Assembly: GCA_963678675.1 (NCBI GenBank)
Contig: OY783193.1
Location: forward strand, 27,474,010-27,538,009
Reading direction: 5' to 3'
From: Xiphydria camelus
Lineage: Eukaryota; Arthropoda; Insecta; Hymenoptera; Xiphydriidae
Length of the DNA: 64,000 nucleotides
Under the pieces are notes generated by a model. The model was not told the origin of the DNA. It saw only the letters and a list, made by a program, of their open reading frames with translations, and ran no database searches. Made by a program: the position numbers and the translations under genes. Of this stretch, positions 54,150-64,000 are shown piece after piece. Position 1 is the first letter of the stretch. Every line of letters starts with the position of its first letter.

Positions 54150-55450
54150 ATGCCACTTCTTCCGAGATATAGATGTCTCCTTCCCTGTTCTTCATGCACC
54201 AGCAACCAAAGAAAAATGACACTGCTTCCGTGCACTGTTTTGATTATTAAAAAAAAATCTAAACGATTTGATAATAGCTAGCTGTCAGAGCGTCTGTCAC
54301 ATTCACCACTGTTGAGATTCACTACTCCGATTACACTGAATTTGTACTTTTTATTAACAAGCGCGTCCGAGGATCGAAAAAATGCGAGGGATATCGTTTC
54401 GCGAATGGAAATATTTTTAAATTTTGAAAAACAACTAAACATTCAAGGAATATAGTCTCTCACACACTCTCACATACATTTTTGATGGCGTATGCGTGTG
54501 GCCGCATCTGTGTACACATTTCCGACCATGGCCGAATACCGCCGATGACAGGCGGAATTTTTGTGACATTTTTACATATATATATCGCCCGAGAAATCGG
54601 ATTCTCGACTTTAATGGTGCGAGGGGCGTGGCTTCGCGTTGCTAAGGAAAAATCTCTGTTAATATGTAACTTACAACATTTACTCTGGTCTCTATCGATA
54701 GAGAATAGTCGATTTATATGGCGTAACTAAGCATAGTTTTGGTTATAACCGTATATTTATTGAGAAAATTCGATGTTAAAATTGAGGGGTGAAGGGGGCA
54801 GACATTTTTCCTGTAAAGATACACGGGTGCTCGCGGCGACAGCGCTGGCGGCGTCGTTCTGACGACTTGAATGAACATGCCGCGAGACACTACCGTGTCT
54901 CTTGATTGACCGTCGTTACATTGGAGACGAAGAAGAGATGAAATAGAAGTGAGGTACGTGTACCCTTCAGGTTTGACAAGTCGGTGTGTAAATTGGAACT
55001 GGTGATAGTACGAAAGAGGAAATATATCGATAGAGAAAAATAGTGATAAAGTAATTACTTGATTATTGTGATCCAATTCCATTTCATCTCCTATTCTGCC
55101 ACGGCTTGTATTGATGACTGACATGACAATGAGAAAAAAAACCTTCGATTTTTCCCGTGCACGCATGACCCTCAAAACAAAAAAGAGAACGAACACAAAG
55201 ATATTGTCCTTCCATTGTGTGTGTGAAAGTGAGGTTAAAGCTGTCATATGGCAATTAAACTTATCTGATGGCAATTCTTCTGAGACCGTCTCCTTTCCTG
55301 CTCCTTTCTTGATGCACAGGCAACTAGAGAAGAATACCACTGCATCCGCGCGTTCACTCTATCTCGATATTCGAAAAAAATACAAACGATTATTAAACTA
55401 TACGGAGTGTCTATCACATTCACCTCTACTGAGATTCACTACTCCGATTA
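54150..55450. repeat. Two-part repeat, order B-A (partner 43936-45010)
   Basis: 54355-54905 equals part B and 54905-55450 equals part A, fused at gtctcttgat|tgaccgtcgt; 54150-54355 is a decayed further A end. In the first locus the order is A-B, consistent with both deriving from a tandem array. The Ulp1-like gene is absent here. Confidence 0.8.
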
Positions 55451-55465
55451 CACTGAATTTTTACT

Positions 55466-56750
55466 TTTGACGTGAAATATCTTATGCCGCGCTTCGGGGG
55501 TGAGACCGGCTGCTCGTGAAACGTCGCTGGAGTGGCTAAATACTCTAAGGCCAGGCGAACGTTGAACATTGCCTCTATATCTATATCTATTCTATATATA
55601 GATATAGAGGCAACGGTCACCCTGCGTCTCCTCACTGAACTGCGTCCCAACGTTCGCCTGGCCTAACTCGGGACGCATCGGCTCTCTCCGCCACGACTCG
55701 ATGGTCCCCTTTCACCGAGCCCTAGCTTAACCACTTACTACTACACGCTCACTGTATCGGTGTATGAAGCAGTATTTACCCTCATTAATGAAAGCATGAG
55801 GATTGATTGATCATTGGTTAGCACGTTTAAAAATAACATTTAAATACCGTTTGTATAGGAAAATTGTTAGATGTGAAACATCGAAATTCTTCTTTGTAGA
55901 AAGTATGCGATAGGAAGGATGGACCACGCATCCGTTGAAAGAATACGTGCGCCAGTGCGCATTTGTATTTATGACTGTGATACCATTAAACGGTACGAAC
56001 CGTTGTGTCGAATTCCGTTTATCGCGAGACGGAACAGCGACTGATGGCAGAGTTAAGAGAGAGTAAACTAAATGCGCTTTTTGAATTAGACACAACGGTT
56101 TGTACCGTTTAATAGTATCACAATTATAAATACAAATGCGCACTGGCGAATGTGTTCTTTCTTTTTCAGCTAGATTTACTCAAGTGGACACAGCATTGAG
56201 AATAATCTAGCGAGAGTTAGTCTAGAATCTCGGTTGAGAAAAATAAATCTAGCTAGATTGCAGTGGATACACGATAAAAATTTACTGCCAGATAAATTTC
56301 AGCCTATTTGACCGGCTAAATAGATAGTAACTCAGTCTAGCGAGAGTGATAGGCGCCGGGTCGCAAGCGAAGGGCCTCGACCGCGTGCTCGGATTTCAGG
56401 AGCCTCGAGGGAGGCAACAGAAACCCTCTGCCTTTTATGCTCTCCTCGGACAAAGTGCAGACCCGCAATAAATTTGACTATTGCGGTGCACGTGTACTTC
56501 TTCGGGGATAGCACCAACCGAACGGCGCTGAATCTGCGTACTCTCCCGGCGCCAATTTTCATGCTCCAGCTCCGTGGTTTCGAAGAATTTCCTTCTCCCA
56601 CCATGCATAGAAAAGTCATATCGATATAGGTCAAAAGCTCATAAATAATGAGATAATAGTAATTGAAACTTCTTCGCTAGCAAGTAAGTTTAGCCTCATA
56701 TGGTACGTATGTGTGTACAATCTATAATACATCACGATTGTAAATAGATA
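55466..56750. repeat. 1.3-kb segmental copy (partner 20297-21620)
   Basis: Same order of a Harbinger-type MITE (55549-55663), a partial RTAC-type MITE arm and a P2 palindrome with shortened right arm (55853-56163). A ~20-base deletion near 55730 and a two-base difference near 56384 separate the copies. Ends at gtaaatagata where P3 copy 3 begins. Confidence 0.88.
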
Positions 56751-56756
56751 TATATA

Positions 56757-57715
56757 AAAAGTAAAAGGCATCATTTGAAAGGAAAATTATTGTAAATCAG
56801 GTTACCAAAAAATTCGACTAAACAATTTATAAACAAATTTTAATAAAAAAGAACTTGCCGCGTTTAAGTTTCATATTTTGTCCACTATACCGAATATTGG
56901 CAGTGCTTGGACTGTGCTAGAGTGATTCATAAATTGCACTGTCGAAGTCAAATTCAGAGAAATCCAGAAGGCTCCCGCCTGATCGGTTTCCCGTGCGACG
57001 TTCGGTATACTGGTGGTATCATATAAGTGTATGAATTTATTTAAAATCATAAGTGCATAAACATCAAATATAATTCTCTGTCTGAATTTTTTATTTTGAA
57101 GGAAAAAACGCGGCAAGTTCTTTTTTATTAAAATTTGTTTATAAATTTTTTAGTCGAATTTTTTAGTAACCTGATTTAAATTAATTTTCCTTTCAAATGA
57201 TGCCTTTTACTTTTTATATATAAATCTTGAACATGGCGATCTTAATTGATTTCAAATCTTTTTTGGAGAGTATTTTACGTATCAATTTTTGTTGGCACTG
57301 AATGAACATGCCGCCTTTTTTTTTACAGAGAATCTGTTTTTGTGGGGGGATTTCACTACTTTTTGGAATTTATTCATGAGGAGAATACGTACATGTAGGA
57401 GAATAGCTTTTTATTACCACAAAACTAAAGCCTCACATTTTATACCCATACGAGCTAATTAATTATAACCACGTTACTTTTGATTTATTCTCGTGATATT
57501 TTGAAAGGGATTTATAAACTAGATTGTGCCCTTATATTTTTCACTTTTCCTTAGTATTTTGGAGAAATAAAACATACCGCTTTCGAATTTACAGGCCATC
57601 GGATTTCTCTTATATTTTGATCGTCTACAGAAATCCATGTAGACATTTTACCTTTAACTTTAAGTATACTCTTCCAATAACCGTGACGAGTTGTTTAATC
57701 ATATGTAAAGGTACC
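56757..57715. repeat. P3 palindrome, copy 3 (left end trimmed), plus 3' flank
   Basis: Collinear with 36490-37455. The left arm lacks the first ~125 bases; the right arm and the flank to ggtac are complete. Confidence 0.88.
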
Positions 57716-57866
57716 ACTTATGACAGTACTATGTTGTTACATATTAACTCGAGACGTTAGAATAGTTTCAAGAAATCCTTTTGCATGCACAGCTGAAATT
57801 AAGGTGAACGCTAGTTCGCCTGGTCGAGAGAGAAAGAGCGATAGCCATGGCGAACAGCAGAGCCTG
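57716..57866. other. Short unique segment
   Basis: No coding support; contains gcgaacgctagttcgcctgg-type inverted bases. Confidence 0.3.
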
Positions 57867-58178
57867 AAGCGTCGTTCTCAGAGCTTCAACGTATTGCCAG
57901 CGACACTTGGATAACCAATAAGAATAAAGCCGCTTCTCCCCACTCTTCTGTCGCTGGCGACACGTCCCAAGTTGAATTTTATTTAACTTTTCTCTCCTGT
58001 CGCTGCGACAGTCGTCGATATTTAATATGGCGACTGTCGCAGCCACAGGAGAGAAAAGTTAAATAAAATTCAACTTGGGACGTGTCGCCAGCGACAGAAG
58101 AGTGAGGAGAAGCGGCTTTATTCTTATTGGTTACCCAAGTGTCGCTGGCGACACGATGAAGCTCTGAGAACGACGCTT
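57867..58178. repeat. 312-bp palindrome, ~148-bp arms
   Basis: Arms aagcgtcgttctcagagctt...tgtcgctgcgacagtcg and inverse, around a ~14-base AT-rich spacer (tcgatatttaatatgg). A cgccagcgaca motif recurs in both arms. Confidence 0.9.
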
Positions 58179-58454
58179 TATTTACAGTAAAGAACGGAAA
58201 TTTAACCTATACGCGATATTTCACTACCGTTTTTCCAGCTGACAATGGTTATAGACAACAGCGGGCGCTATAAAAAATGCTCTTCTTATGTCATATGTAT
58301 ATAAATATTGCCAAGACACGCGTTAAAGATGCTTGTTAATGTTTATTATCGTACTTGAAAACACTCTCCGTATTTAACAATTATAAAACCCGTTCCGAAT
58401 CCCGTGTTTTTTAGTGTCATGAGTTTCACACAGATGGCGTTTTCTCCGATAGCT

Positions 58455-59421
58455 TGTGGCGGCCCGCCACCAGATGGCGCTACCCTTCTCACTAGTGGTC
58501 GAACACGGGTACGTTTCTACATAAGACCGAAGCTGTTCGACAACCACGGAGGACAGAGCACACAGAGCGTCTAAGGCAGGAGTCGGCCTAGCCTTACTGA
58601 CGAGTCCACAGGCCGACTCCGGGACGAAACGCTCCGCCGATAACATGGCGATCGCTCTTTTCGCCAAAGTGGTGACCCCGACGTGATCCAGCGGAGAAGA
58701 TCATCATCCTGCAACATACCTTCTGGACCAAGGAACTCCCATGATAGGACACCTTCATCCGGAAGCAGAGCCAACCACACGCACACGGCCACGACGCTCT
58801 CAGCCAGCACCAGCCACACCAGCCAGCCAGCACACACACACGGCCACGACGCCCCAGAGCACCAGCCATGCCAGCGCACACACACACGGCCATGCTAGAC
58901 CCACGCAGGCAGCAGCCACAGCACCAGCGCTCACACACAAGGCCATGCTAAACCCACGCAGGCAGCAGCCCCAGACCAGCGCACGCACACACACGGCCAT
59001 GCTGGACCCACGCAGGCAGCAGCCGCATCATCACACACACACACACACATAGGATCGATCTCTTACACGCTGTGACGAACACCGGCGGAATTTCCAACTC
59101 ACGATGTCCCAGTCACATAGAACCACGCTCCCACAGCCATCGCCACGCACACCACCATCTTCCACATCGTTACGCCTGCCTCCAGCAGCCGTCACTGGGG
59201 GGAGTACTGTGGCGGCCCGCCACCAGATGGCGCTGCCCTTCTCACTAGTGGTCGAACACGAGTACGTTTCTACATAAGACCGAAGCTGTTCGACAACCAC
59301 GGAGGACAGAGCACACAGAGCGTCTAAGGCAGGAGTCGGCCTAGCCTTACTGACGAGTCCACAGGCCGACTCCGGGACGAAACGCTCCGCCGATAACATG
59401 GCGATTGCTCTTTTCGCCAAA
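58455..59421 (+). mobile_element. TRIM-type LTR element (967 bp), AGCT target duplication
   Basis: The LTRs 58455-58668 and 59208-59421 (214 bp each) differ at three positions. AGCT flanks both ends (58451-58454, 59422-59425). After LTR1 comes tggtgaccccgacgtgatcc (58670), a TGG-starting primer-binding site for a tRNA 3' end; before LTR2 is a purine tract (ggggggag, 59197-59204). The internal ~540 bases encode no Gag or Pol and contain a CA-rich minisatellite with ccatgctRgacccacgcagg units, so the copy needs proteins from elsewhere. The LTRs end in AAA rather than CA. Orientation is plus from PBS and PPT. Confidence 0.93.
58780..59050. repeat. CA-rich minisatellite inside the TRIM
   Basis: Units of roughly 55-60 bases with cacacacacggccatgct and gcaggcagcagcc, repeated four or more times and ending in (CA)n. 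Confidence 0.85.
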
Positions 59422-59657
59422 AGCTTGATGCGAGATCGCTATTTCGTCTGCTCTATGCTGGTAAAACAGTACCTCTCGAAGCATTGATTATTATCTATCA
59501 TCTGTCAACCGTAACGATCCGACAAAATAATGGCATGTGTATTTGAATAATAAACGATAATCTGGAAACGAAAGGAGAAATTTGCAACCGCAAATTCCGT
59601 TTGACAGATACGATTCATTCTAATTCAAAACAGAGCTGGAAAGACTCGACTGGCTAA

Positions 59658-60640
59658 ATGGTTAAATGGTACATGAACTTTGACGATGATGAAAAACAGA
59701 AGCTGATAGAAGAAGTACACGCGGTATATATAATTATTGTAAGGGATGCGAAACATACTCGTACTAATTTTGTGGAGGTAAGTCCTGGCACTCGATGGAA
59801 TATCAAGACCAAGACGCTCGACAATGCTACACATATCGTTGCTGTTCATAATGATTCTTTCAGTTTCGTAACTTCAAAATAATCTATAGATGTTACGCTG
59901 GCTTAGATTTTTGTATCTGTATCGATGTCAATGATAAGTCTAAAAATAAAGGGAGCTATTGATTGGTACGATGGACGTTGATCATTCTTCTTTTTATCGC
60001 ATTACCTCAGCGATCCCGTAGAAACCGGTGAAGAGCAACAATCAATACCAAATTCTCAGAATTACATTTTATCTGAACATTCGTATGCTTCGCAACAAGT
60101 GGTGATAAGGGTCACTAAAAGAGTAGTAACGTGGCAAAAATTACCACAATTTATTGGATCTTCTACTTCTTCAACGAGAAGAAATACAGAAAATTGAGAA
60201 CGGTGAATGTCTTAATGACAAACACATGAGTGTCTTTACTTCTATTGTCCAGAATAGTACTCAATACATGCCTTACGACACCATTTACATCCAAAAACCT
60301 GCTAAAATTTTTCCGGTGCCTTCGCAAACTGATCATATACAAATTTTGCCTTCACTAAATCACTGGGTATGCAGTTACTACGATTGCCGCCAAGATCAAT
60401 TATTAATTTATGATTCGTTGAATAATAGCAACATCGATGAACATCAGAAAATTTTTCTTCAACGATTATATCCTGATTTCAATCTTGATAACATACGATT
60501 TCCGAAGGTTCAAAGACAAGAAAATAATACTGACTGTGGTTTATTTGCTATTGCGTTCGCTGTGTAATTAATTTTAGGCAAGAAACCTGAAACATTATTC
60601 TACTGTATAGAAAGTATGCACAATCACGCATTTTCCTTTA
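59658..60640 (+). pseudogene. Second Ulp1-like (C48) protease gene, broken
   Basis: The catalytic domain is read from about 60166: REEIQKIENGECLNDKHMSV, then HIQILPSLNHWVCSYYD (His codon 60361-60363), LLIYDSLNN (Asp 60412-60414) and QRQENNTDCGLFAIAFAV (Cys 60535-60537). TAA follows at 60565-60567, but the next codons (LILGKKPETLFYCIESMHNH) still align with ALEEKPENVRYNVDLLRKHL of the other gene, so the stop is premature. Upstream, 60014-60130 reads PVETGEEQQSIPNSQNYILS in another frame, and 59658-59777 begins [20 protein letters not shown] and ends at a strong donor (gag|gtaagt); a possible acceptor lies at 60010, but phases do not agree. It is probably a decayed paralogue of 45011-50047. Confidence 0.75.
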
Positions 60641-60721
60641 TATTCTGACAAAGAAAGTGCATCAGGTAATTTGTCGAATATGGTTTCGGCCGTGACACCA
60701 AAGTACAAAATCACACATTAA

Positions 60722-60847
60722 GGGCCGGTTTTACCAACAGGTATAAACGCGGTATAGCGCTATACTGAGAATAACCATAAGGCTTATTGCTGGTTATTCT
60801 CAGTGTAGCGCTATACCGCGTTTATACCGTGTTGGTAAAACCGGCCC
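60722..60847. mobile_element. 126-bp MITE, GGGCCGGTTTTACC ends, TAA duplication
   Basis: Almost a complete hairpin (aacgcggtatagcgctatac and inverse) flanked by TAA at 60719-60721 and 60848-60850. The GGGCCG start matches the Harbinger element at 18219, so that family could have mobilised it. Confidence 0.92.
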
Positions 60848-60928
60848 TAAGTAAAAGAAAACCCCCCCAAAAAAAACATTTTCCAAATGTGAAATGGTGG
60901 GTCGAGAGAGAAAGGCGATCCTTACCTG

Positions 60929-61306
60929 CCTAAAAAATGAGATTTCAACAAACAAACAAAAATGATATCAACAAGCTGCAGCTTTTAGTCGCGAAAGATA
61001 TGATCACATTAAACAATTTCTGAAGAAAAAAAATGTATACCACCCTCACACCACCCCCTTAAACTCACTCGACAGCCCGCTTCTGCGATTAGCGATAAGA
61101 AGAAGAATGCTCAATGTCCATCGCACCAATCAATAGCTCCGTTTGCTGTTACAGAAGCGGGCTGTCGAGTGAGTTTAAGGGGGTGGTGAGGGTGGTATAC
61201 ATTTTTTTTCTTGAGAAATTGTTTAATGTGATCATATCTTTCGCGACTAAAAGCTGCAGCTTGTTGATATCATTTTTGTTTGTTTGTTGAAATCTCATTT
61301 TTTAGG
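60929..61306. repeat. 378-bp palindrome with a spacer copied from near the Ulp1-like gene
   Basis: Arms cctaaaaaatgagatttcaa...cgacagcccgcttct (~157 bp) are inverted with few mismatches. The spacer (61092-61145) is an inverse near-copy of 59953-60003 (ggagctattgattggt..cgatggac). Confidence 0.88.
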
Positions 61307-61344
61307 CGTTTCGCCCCCTTACTCGTAAATAAATTTCCAGCACA

Positions 61345-62420
61345 GCATCGATATTTTGCTGCACCTATATTCTTCTGGGATATAAAAACCCTATATAATT
61401 CAGCCCTAACAAGTACAATCTTATCGAGCTGTACCTTATCGAGGAGATCTTTCAACGTAATGATTCCGAAATGCTTCTATGCTGTTCTGCAACATTCGCG
61501 AATTTATCGAAAAATATATATTATGAGTAAAAAGGAATGTTTCTAACATACGGTAATGTTCACGAATATTGTAAAATATCGCAGGAATGTTACAGAAAAG
61601 TTGCTTGCAAAATCGTGCTTTGCGGGGTGTAAATGATGATATTTTGTAATTTCCATCGTTACACCAAAGGTAAAGAAGAGATGAAATAGAAGTGAGGACA
61701 TACATGCACACTTCACGTTTGACAGGTCGGTATATAAATTTAAACTTGTGATAGTATAATATGAAAGAGGAAAAACTTATATCGACAAAGAAAAAATAAT
61801 AATAAAGTAGTTACTCCATTATTGTAATCCAATAACATTGTATCACTTATTTTTCTGCCACGACTTTAATTGCTGATAGCGAAGAAAAATCAAATTTATT
61901 GGTTGATCCATCCACTATCAACAATCAAAGTCGTGGCAGAAAAATAAGGGATATAATGGAATTGGATTACAATAATAGAGTAACTACATTATTATTTTTT
62001 TTTCTTTATCGATATAAGTTTTTCGTCTTTCGTATTATACAATCACAAGTTTAAATTTATATACCGACTTGTCAAACGTGAAGTGTACATGTACCTCACT
62101 TCTCTTTCATCTCTTCTTCGCCTCTGGTGTAACGATGGATTACAAAAATATCACCATTTGCACCCCACAAAGCACATTCTTGCAAGTAACTTTTCTGTAA
62201 CATTCCTGCGATATTTTACAATATTCGTGAACACTACCATATGTTAGAAATATATACTTCTCGATAAAAACGTTTCGGAATCATTATGTCGAAAAATCTC
62301 CCCGATAAGGTATAGTCCGATAAGATTGTACTTGTTCGGGCTGAATTATATAGGGTTTTTATAATTATTTTAGGAAGTTCCAGAAGAATATAGATGCAGC
62401 AAAATATCGATACTCTGCTA
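61345..62420. repeat. P4 palindrome, copy 3
   Basis: Inner arms 61540-61885 and 61918-62250 are close inverse copies. Outer parts (aaaaccctatataattcagc / inverse; ctgcatctatattcttctgg) are also inverse but with indels, so the original palindrome was longer than 1 kb. Confidence 0.85.
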
Positions 62421-63144
62421 GAAAGAGTAAGGAATAACCCTTGAAAGAATATTCAGGCTATGGCAAGAAAGGTTAGAATCAGAGGTTAGCAAGTCTACGG
62501 TTAGAAGGATGAAACATGCCCAAGTCGTATTCAGCCTTGAGAAGATTTATTTTCAATATTGGACCAAAGGTACGACAATCCAGCAGTCTCATAACCGACA
62601 GAAATTACGAAAGAGATTTATGTTAAATTATCTTAACAAATATTTAATTAAGAAATTACATCCCATAAAACACGTCTTTACAAGTAATTTTTCTGATATT
62701 CTTGCGATATTTTGCAATATTTTTGAACACTACCCTATGTTAGAAATATATCTTTCTCGATAAATTCACAAAGTTGCAAAACGTTATAGAAACATTTTGG
62801 AATCATTACATTGAAAGAAACAGCTCAATAAGACAGCTCGATAAGATTGTACTTGTCAGAGCTGAATTATATATGTGATTTCTATAATTATTTTAGAAAG
62901 ACCTGAAAGAATACGAGAGCAGTGGAACATCGATGCTCTCCTAGAGAGAATAAGACTATAAGAAATAGAAAAGAATGTTCATCCTTTTAAAATGAAGTAC
63001 ATACATGCACCGGAGAAAGCAAATCCAGCTCGACGAATGAACTATTCCGACTGGTTTTTGGAACGGCAAGTGGACGATTCCTCGTTCGTCAGAAGATTTT
63101 GTTCACAGATGAATCGAAATTCTACAACGAAGGATTAGTGATCA
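62410..63144 (+). pseudogene. Tc1/mariner-like transposase fragments
   Basis: 62420-62500 has RVRNNP, KNIQAMARKVRI with stops. 62960-63130 has NVHPFKMKYIHAPEKANPAR, RMNYSDWFLERQVDDSSF, then FTDESKFYNEG after one frame change. The FTDE block is the first catalytic Asp region of this type of transposase. The frame would continue as NNHNAHYWSVRNPHWVEEVE, which is found only in the right arm of the palindrome that follows. Confidence 0.7.
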
Positions 63145-63398
63145 CTACAAGTTTCGATTTATATACTAAATTTTACTTTATTTTTAGTTCATCGCCTTCA
63201 CTCCATCGCCTTCGACTTCTTCTACCCAGTGAGGATTTCTCACGGACCAATAGTGGGCGTTGTGATTATTCGAATAATCACAACGCCCACTATTGGTCCG
63301 TGAGAAATCCTCACTGGGTAGAAGAAGTCGAAGGCGATGGAGTGAAGGCGATGAACTAAAAATAAAGTAAAATTTAGTATATAAATCGAAACTTGTAG
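63145..63398. repeat. Perfect 254-bp palindrome without spacer
   Basis: Centre between 63271 and 63272 (gtgattattcgaataatcac). I find no mismatch between arms from ctacaagtttcgattta outward. The right arm read on + encodes the transposase continuation NNHNAHYWSVRNPHWVEEVE. A single arm without the palindrome is at 52488-52600. Confidence 0.93.
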
Positions 63399-64000
63399 TA
63401 GGAAGGCAGAGGGCAAGCACCGATGAGAAAAAAAATAGAAATAAAGTTTTATAGTTACCCCGATATTGCAGTTACTCCGATGTTTTTGTTCTTCTCCCAC
63501 GACTTAGATTCTCCAATATGTAGAAATATACCGTCCTCCCGTACTGACAGTATACATGCATTTTTTACCTCTAATATGCCGGAATTAAAAATCTCTAGAA
63601 CTCTGCGGTACAATGCCACGGTAGGAATATCAAATTCTACCGACATGACATGCTTCGACAAGGTCTGTATCAACTTTAGCATTATATATAATATATTGGG
63701 GGCACTGCACTAATCCTGTGGCACATTTTTCTATCTGGGAAAGCCGTGGTAGAAAAGTAGGAGATACGATAGAATTGGATTACAATAATGAAGTAATTAT
63801 TTTATTATCTTTTCTTTATCGATATAATCCCCCTTTCGTATTATCAATAGTTCCAATTATATATTATAGGAACGCTGTACAGCTGTACTACCATAATAAT
63901 ATGCTTTCCCAGATAGAAAAATGTGCCACAGGATTAGTGCAGTGCCCTTAATATACCGCTAAAGTTGATACAGACCTTGTCGAAGCATGTCATGTCGATA
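63399..64000. repeat. Copy of the 52590-54000 P5 arrangement, cut by the window end
   Basis: Follows the order of 53135-53700: tagttaccccgatattg, ccgtcctcccgtactgacag, the ggaattaaaaatctctagaa block, ctatctggga, the agccgtggtagaaaagtagg spacer and an inverted cccagatagaaaa block at 63909. It includes a small TA-rich expansion (tatataatatattg, 63682-63697). Confidence 0.82.

Noticed and set aside
54714..55340. 208-codon minus-strand frame
   Set aside because: It spans the junction of repeat parts B and A, and the same bases in the other locus (43936-45010) are interrupted differently.
58571..59052. Several overlapping Thr/His/Ala-rich and Cys/Trp-rich frames
   Set aside because: They translate the TRIM's CA-rich minisatellite in different frames and strands.

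Overview
This is a eukaryotic window with spliced genes, microsatellites and no operons. The gene families and repeat types point to an arthropod, probably a hymenopteran such as an ant; that is inference from family resemblance, with no diagnostic single-copy gene to confirm it. I see no conserved housekeeping gene, rRNA or tRNA. Almost everything is transposable-element material in many layers, as expected of heterochromatin or another repeat-rich arm. One 200-base run of N (3988-4187) marks an assembly gap.

Layout. 1-7079: two tandem LINE copies in the same direction. The first has one long open frame that joins an ORF1-like domain to endonuclease and reverse transcriptase; the second is broken and ends in an AATC-type tail. 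7080-12720: decayed fragments of a mobile-element gene set (a chromodomain, a WDDPNEL-type protein, a small conserved protein), split by a 3-kb element with inverted repeats of about 570 bp that carries a broken cysteine-cluster gene. 13577-25117: nested palindromes and inverted repeats, including six copies of a ~210-bp palindrome counted over the window, a 1.08-kb palindrome, a 411-bp TA-flanked MITE with two empty sites, a TAA-flanked Harbinger derivative, and an inverted repeat whose arms lie 10 kb apart. 26183-28935: small MITEs and tandem repeats. 29188-31831: a long open DDE transposase gene whose 3' part is repeated in inverse, near-identical form, with an unidentified coding exon between.

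33172-43805: more palindromes, a second broken cysteine-cluster gene, and a 1.04-kb palindrome built from mariner-like transposase fragments. 45011-50047: a Ulp1-like (C48) protease gene cut in two by a 4069-bp DNA element (45812-49880). That element has CCCAGATAGCAC ends, arrays of AGACGTCTT-like motifs at both ends and a seven-exon gene related to DUF4806 proteins. 50048-57720: further MITEs with 4-bp RTAC target duplications and segmental copies of earlier parts. 58455-59421: a young TRIM-type LTR element. 59658-60640: a second broken Ulp1-like gene. 60722-64000: MITEs and palindromes, one a perfect 254-bp palindrome without spacer.

No pathway links the genes; the common theme is serial insertion and inverted duplication. 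Paralogous empty sites within the window fix several insertion boundaries and target duplications. The best candidates for something undescribed are the 4-kb element with its DUF4806-like gene and the transposase/exon foldback at 29188-31831.
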